Below, piece by piece: positions 61,019 through 64,000 of a stretch of 64,000 nucleotides of DNA (position 1 is the first letter of the stretch; every line of letters begins with the position of its first letter). Location of the stretch: positions 124,001 to 188,000 of the forward strand of contig CAWBIZ010000002.1 of assembly GCA_963789005.1 (NCBI GenBank), read 5' to 3'. The notes beneath the pieces are model-generated. The model was given only the letters and a program-made list of their open reading frames with translations, did not search any database and was not told where the DNA came from. This DNA comes from DASSUW01 sp963789005 (GTDB lineage: Bacteria > Actinomycetota > Thermoleophilia > Solirubrobacterales > Solirubrobacteraceae). The position numbers and the translations under genes are program-made.

Positions 61019-62859
61019 GGTTGACGGTCGCGCAGGCGCTGGTCCGCTTCCTCGCGAACCAGTACACGGAGCGCGACGGCGCCGAGCAGCGGCTGATCGC
61101 CGGCTGCTTCGGGATCTTCGGCCACGGCAACGTGGCCGGCGTGGGCCAGGCGCTTCTACAGGAGGAGGGCATCCCGTTCCACCACGCCCGCAACGAGCAG
61201 GGGATGGTCCACGCCGCGGTCGCCTACGCGCGGATGAAGAACCGGCTCTCGACGCTGGCGTGCACGTCGTCGATCGGCCCGGGCGCCACCAACATGGTCA
61301 CCGGGGCGGCACTGGCGACGATCAACCGGCTGCCCGTCCTCCTGCTCCCCGGCGACATCTTCGCCACCCGCGTCGCGAGCCCGGTGCTGCAGGAGCTCGA
61401 GGCCCCGACCTCCTACGACATCTCCGTCAACGACTGCTTCAAGCCGGTCTCGCGCTTCTGGGATCGCATCAACCGCCCCGAGCAGCTGCCGTCGGCGCTG
61501 CTGGCGGCGATGCGCGTGCTCACCGACCCGGTGGAGACCGGCGCGGTCACGCTCTCGCTGCCCCAGGACGTGCAGGCCGAGGCGTTCGACTGGCCGGAGG
61601 AGCTGTTCGAGAAGCGCGTCTGGCACGTGCGGCGCCCGCTGCCCGAGCCCGAGGCGCTGACGCAGGCGAACGAGCTGCTGCGCGGGGCGCAGCGGCCGCT
61701 GGTGGTGGCCGGCGGCGGGACGATCTACGCCGAGGCGACCGATGCCCTGCGGGCGTTCGTGGAGGCCACCGGCGTCCCTGTGGCCGAGACCCAGGCGGGC
61801 AAGGGCTCGCTCCCGTACGACCATCCCCAGGCGGTCGGCGCGATCGGGGCGACGGGCACGCCGGCCGCGAACGCGCTGGCCCGCGAGGCCGACGTCGTGC
61901 TCGGCGTCGGCACCCGCTGGAGCGACTTCACGACCGCCTCGCGGAGCGCCTTCCCGGCTGACGCCGCCTTCGTCAACCTCAACGTCGCGCCCGTCGACGC
62001 CTTCAAGCACGCCGGGCTGCCGCTCGTGGCCGACGCGCGCGTGGGACTGGAGGCGCTCGGCGGCTTCACGGTCGCCGACGAGTACCGTGAGCGCGCGCGC
62101 GAGCTGGCCGCCGACTGGGATGAGACGGTCGAGCGCGCCTACACGCTCGGCCACGCGCCGCTCCCCGCCCAGAGCGAGGTGATCGGCGTCGTCAACCGGG
62201 TCAGCGGCCCGCGCGACGTCGTCGTGTGCGCGGCGGGGAGCATGCCCGGCGACCTGCACAAGCTGTGGCGCACGCGCGACCCGAAGGGCTATCACGTCGA
62301 GTACGGCTTCTCGTGCATGGGCTACGAGATCGCCGGCGGCCTGGGCGTGAAGCTGGCCGACCGCGACCGCGAGGTGTTCGTGATGGTCGGCGACGGGTCG
62401 TTCCTGATGATGGCCCAGGAGATCGTCACCGCCGTCGCGGAGCGCCTCAAGCTCACGATCGTGCTCGTGCAGAACCACGGCTACGCGTCGATCGGTGCGC
62501 TGTCGGAGAGCGTCGGCTCGCAGCGCTTCGGCACCCGCTACCGATACCCGGGCACAGACGAGATCCTGCCCGTCGACCTCGGGCTCAGCGCAGCCGGGCT
62601 CGGCGCCCGCGTGATCGATGCCACGACGATCGAGGAGTTCGAGGCGGCGCTGCGCGAGGCGGTCGCCGCTGACGTGACGACCGTGGTGCAGGTGCAGACC
62701 GACCCGCTCGCCGGAGCCCCGAGCTCCGAGTCCTGGTGGGACGTGCCCGTCTCCGAGGTCTCGGAGCTCGAAACGACGCAGGCGGCGCGTGCCGCCTACG
62801 AGCAGGACAAGCGGCAGCAGCAGAACTACCTGGGATCCCGACAGAAGGTGACGCCGTGA
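61015..62859 (+). CDS. iolD: 3D-(3,5/4)-trihydroxycyclohexane-1,2-dione hydrolase (ThDP-dependent)
   Basis: A 614-residue ThDP enzyme. The N-terminal domain has FGIFGHGNVAGVGQAL and FHHARNEQGMVHAAVA with the catalytic Glu; the central domain LVVAGGGTIYAEATDAL; the C-terminal ThDP motif VMVGDGSFLMMAQEIVTA followed by VQNHGYASIG. These are nearly invariant in IolD, which hydrolytically opens the inositol ring derivative. Overlaps the iolA start (GTGA). Confidence 0.96.
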   Translation: MRLTVAQALVRFLANQYTERDGAEQRLIAGCFGIFGHGNVAGVGQALLQEEGIPFHHARNEQGMVHAAVAYARMKNRLSTLACTSSIGPGATNMVTGAALATINRLPVLLLPGDIFATRVASPVLQELEAPTSYDISVNDCFKPVSRFWDRINRPEQLPSALLAAMRVLTDPVETGAVTLSLPQDVQAEAFDWPEELFEKRVWHVRRPLPEPEALTQANELLRGAQRPLVVAGGGTIYAEATDALRAFVEATGVPVAETQAGKGSLPYDHPQAVGAIGATGTPAANALAREADVVLGVGTRWSDFTTASRSAFPADAAFVNLNVAPVDAFKHAGLPLVADARVGLEALGGFTVADEYRERARELAADWDETVERAYTLGHAPLPAQSEVIGVVNRVSGPRDVVVCAAGSMPGDLHKLWRTRDPKGYHVEYGFSCMGYEIAGGLGVKLADRDREVFVMVGDGSFLMMAQEIVTAVAERLKLTIVLVQNHGYASIGALSESVGSQRFGTRYRYPGTDEILPVDLGLSAAGLGARVIDATTIEEFEAALREAVAADVTTVVQVQTDPLAGAPSSESWWDVPVSEVSELETTQAARAAYEQDKRQQQNYLGSRQKVTP

Positions 62860-64000
62860 GCACGACGACGACGAGGACGATCCAGCACCGCATCGGCGGT
62901 GCCGAGACGCCGGGCAGCTCCCGCCGCACGGCGCCCGTGTACGACCCGGCGACGGGCGAGCAGCAGGCCGAGGTGGTCCTCGCCGAGCGCGAGGACGTCG
63001 ACCGCGCGGTACAGGCAGCCGCGACCGCGTTCGAGTCGTGGGGCGACGTCTCGCTCACGCGGCGCGCGCGCGTGATGTTCGCGTTCCGCAACCTGGTCGA
63101 AAAGCACGTCGACGACCTCGCGCGGATCATCGCCTCCGAGCACGGCAAGGTGGTCGACGACGCCAAGGGCGAGGTCATCCGCGGGCTCGAGGTCGTCGAG
63201 TACGCGTGCGGGCTGCCGCAGCTGCTCAAGGGCGAGTACTCCGACCAGGTGTCGACCGACATCGACGCGTACTCGTTCCGGCAGCCGCTGGGCGTGTGCG
63301 CGGGGATCACGCCGTTCAACTTCCCGGCCATGGTCCCGATGTGGATGCACCCGATGGCGATCGCGTGCGGCAACACGTTCGTGCTCAAGCCGTCCGAGCG
63401 CGACCCCTCGGCCTCCAACCTCGTCGCCGAGCTGTACGCCGAGGCCGGCCTCCCCGACGGCGTCTTCAACGTCGTGCACGGCGACAAGGTGGCGGTCGAC
63501 GCGCTGCTCGAGCACCCCGACGTCGCGGCCGTCTCGTTCGTCGGCTCGACCCCGATCGCCAAGTACGTCTACGAGACCGGGATCGCCCACGGCAAGCGCG
63601 TCCAGGCGCTCGGCGGCGCGAAGAACCACGCCGTCGTGATGCCCGACGCCGATCTCGACTTCGCGGCCAACCACCTGACCGCCGCCGGCTTCGGCTCGGC
63701 CGGCCAGCGCTGCATGGCGATCGCCGTGACCGTGGCGGTCGGCGACGCCGCCGACCCGCTGATCGAGCGGCTCGAGCGCAAGGCGCGCGAGATCAAGGTC
63801 GGGCCCGGGCTGGAGCCCGGCTCGGACATGGGCCCGGTCGTGACCTCGCAGGCGCGCGAGCGGATCCTCGGCTACATCGGCCAGGGCGTCGAGGCGGGCG
63901 CCGATGCGGTCGTCGACGGCCGCGAGCTGGAGATGGACGGCGACGGCTTCTGGGTCGGCCCGACGCTGTTCGACAACGTCACCGCCGACATGGCGATCTA
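62856..64000 (+). CDS. iolA: Methylmalonate-semialdehyde dehydrogenase (CoA-acylating), 3' end outside the window
   Basis: GTG 62856 overlaps the iolD stop and the frame stays open to the window edge, giving 381 residues of about 500. It opens with IQHRIGGAETPGSS, then has GVCAGITPFNFPAMVPMWM, characteristic of MMSDH, and the catalytic Cys in GSAGQRCMA. The enzyme converts malonate- or methylmalonate-semialdehyde to acetyl- or propionyl-CoA, the last step of inositol catabolism. Confidence 0.94.
   Translation, partial: MSTTTTRTIQHRIGGAETPGSSRRTAPVYDPATGEQQAEVVLAEREDVDRAVQAAATAFESWGDVSLTRRARVMFAFRNLVEKHVDDLARIIASEHGKVVDDAKGEVIRGLEVVEYACGLPQLLKGEYSDQVSTDIDAYSFRQPLGVCAGITPFNFPAMVPMWMHPMAIACGNTFVLKPSERDPSASNLVAELYAEAGLPDGVFNVVHGDKVAVDALLEHPDVAAVSFVGSTPIAKYVYETGIAHGKRVQALGGAKNHAVVMPDADLDFAANHLTAAGFGSAGQRCMAIAVTVAVGDAADPLIERLERKAREIKVGPGLEPGSDMGPVVTSQARERILGYIGQGVEAGADAVVDGRELEMDGDGFWVGPTLFDNVTADMAI

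Overview
The window is very GC-rich (roughly 70-73% by eye), densely coded, uses many GTG starts and ATGA/GTGA gene overlaps, and carries no rRNA, tRNA, CRISPR array or recognisable transposase. Gene content points to an actinobacterium, most likely class Thermoleophilia (Solirubrobacterales): two secreted proteins share a C-terminal module that I know mainly from that group, and there are many Ser/Thr kinases, GvpD-free central catabolism, an EtfD-type Fe-S protein and an MMPL transporter. The taxonomic call is an inference from content, not from a marker gene.

Layout. 1-5.5 kb: the 3' end of a dimethylglycine/sarcosine-dehydrogenase-like flavoprotein, its own ETF pair and a membrane Fe-S ETF oxidoreductase, then a convergent IclR regulator. 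5.5-5.75 kb: a striking nested-palindrome region. 5.75-12.9 kb: a frameshifted M20 amidohydrolase, a secreted intradiol dioxygenase, a remnant of an FAD oxidase, a secreted M1 peptidase, a VOC dioxygenase with a MarR-type operator and a secreted LVIVD protein. 12.9-16.7 kb: a cold/membrane-fluidity block (DEAD-box helicase, cyclopropane synthase, desaturase, cold-shock protein). 16.7-22 kb: hypothetical proteins, STAS protein, epimerase-like lipoprotein, VapBC, large phosphorylase-like protein. 22-25 kb: phosphoesterase, ribokinase and fumarylacetoacetase, the last two frameshifted. 25-31.8 kb: a tandem duplication of [secreted protein + DUF3307 membrane protein] followed by a double-CHASE2 adenylate cyclase.

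31.8-44.8 kb holds the most intriguing material. A translationally coupled operon (alpha/beta hydrolase, nitroreductase-like protein, two small ferredoxin-like proteins, DyP peroxidase) and a second minus-strand run (GMC oxidoreductase, beta-domain protein, two membrane proteins, another hydrolase) flank an MMPL transporter plus a SnoaL-like protein. The hydrolase, the beta-domain protein and the GMC enzyme look like the three parts of a large fused protein known elsewhere, here encoded separately. A lipid- or sterol-oxidising system is the working inference.

44.8-53 kb is a signalling block: four consecutive Ser/Thr kinases (one with GAF, one receptor-type with an integrin-like FG-GAP propeller), a secreted PhoX-like protein, an FHA-HTH regulator and a 46-residue conserved-looking small protein. 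53-64 kb is a myo-inositol island: a sugar ABC transporter (binding protein, permease, ATPase) diverging from a LacI regulator, then iolG-like, iolE-like, iolC, iolB, iolD and iolA (cut by the window end). Three copies of a LacI-type operator centred on AATCGATT tie transporter and catabolic operon to that regulator.

Six or seven genes between 6.6 and 32.8 kb need exactly one base removed to restore their reading frame; this consistent polarity suggests assembly error as much as real decay.
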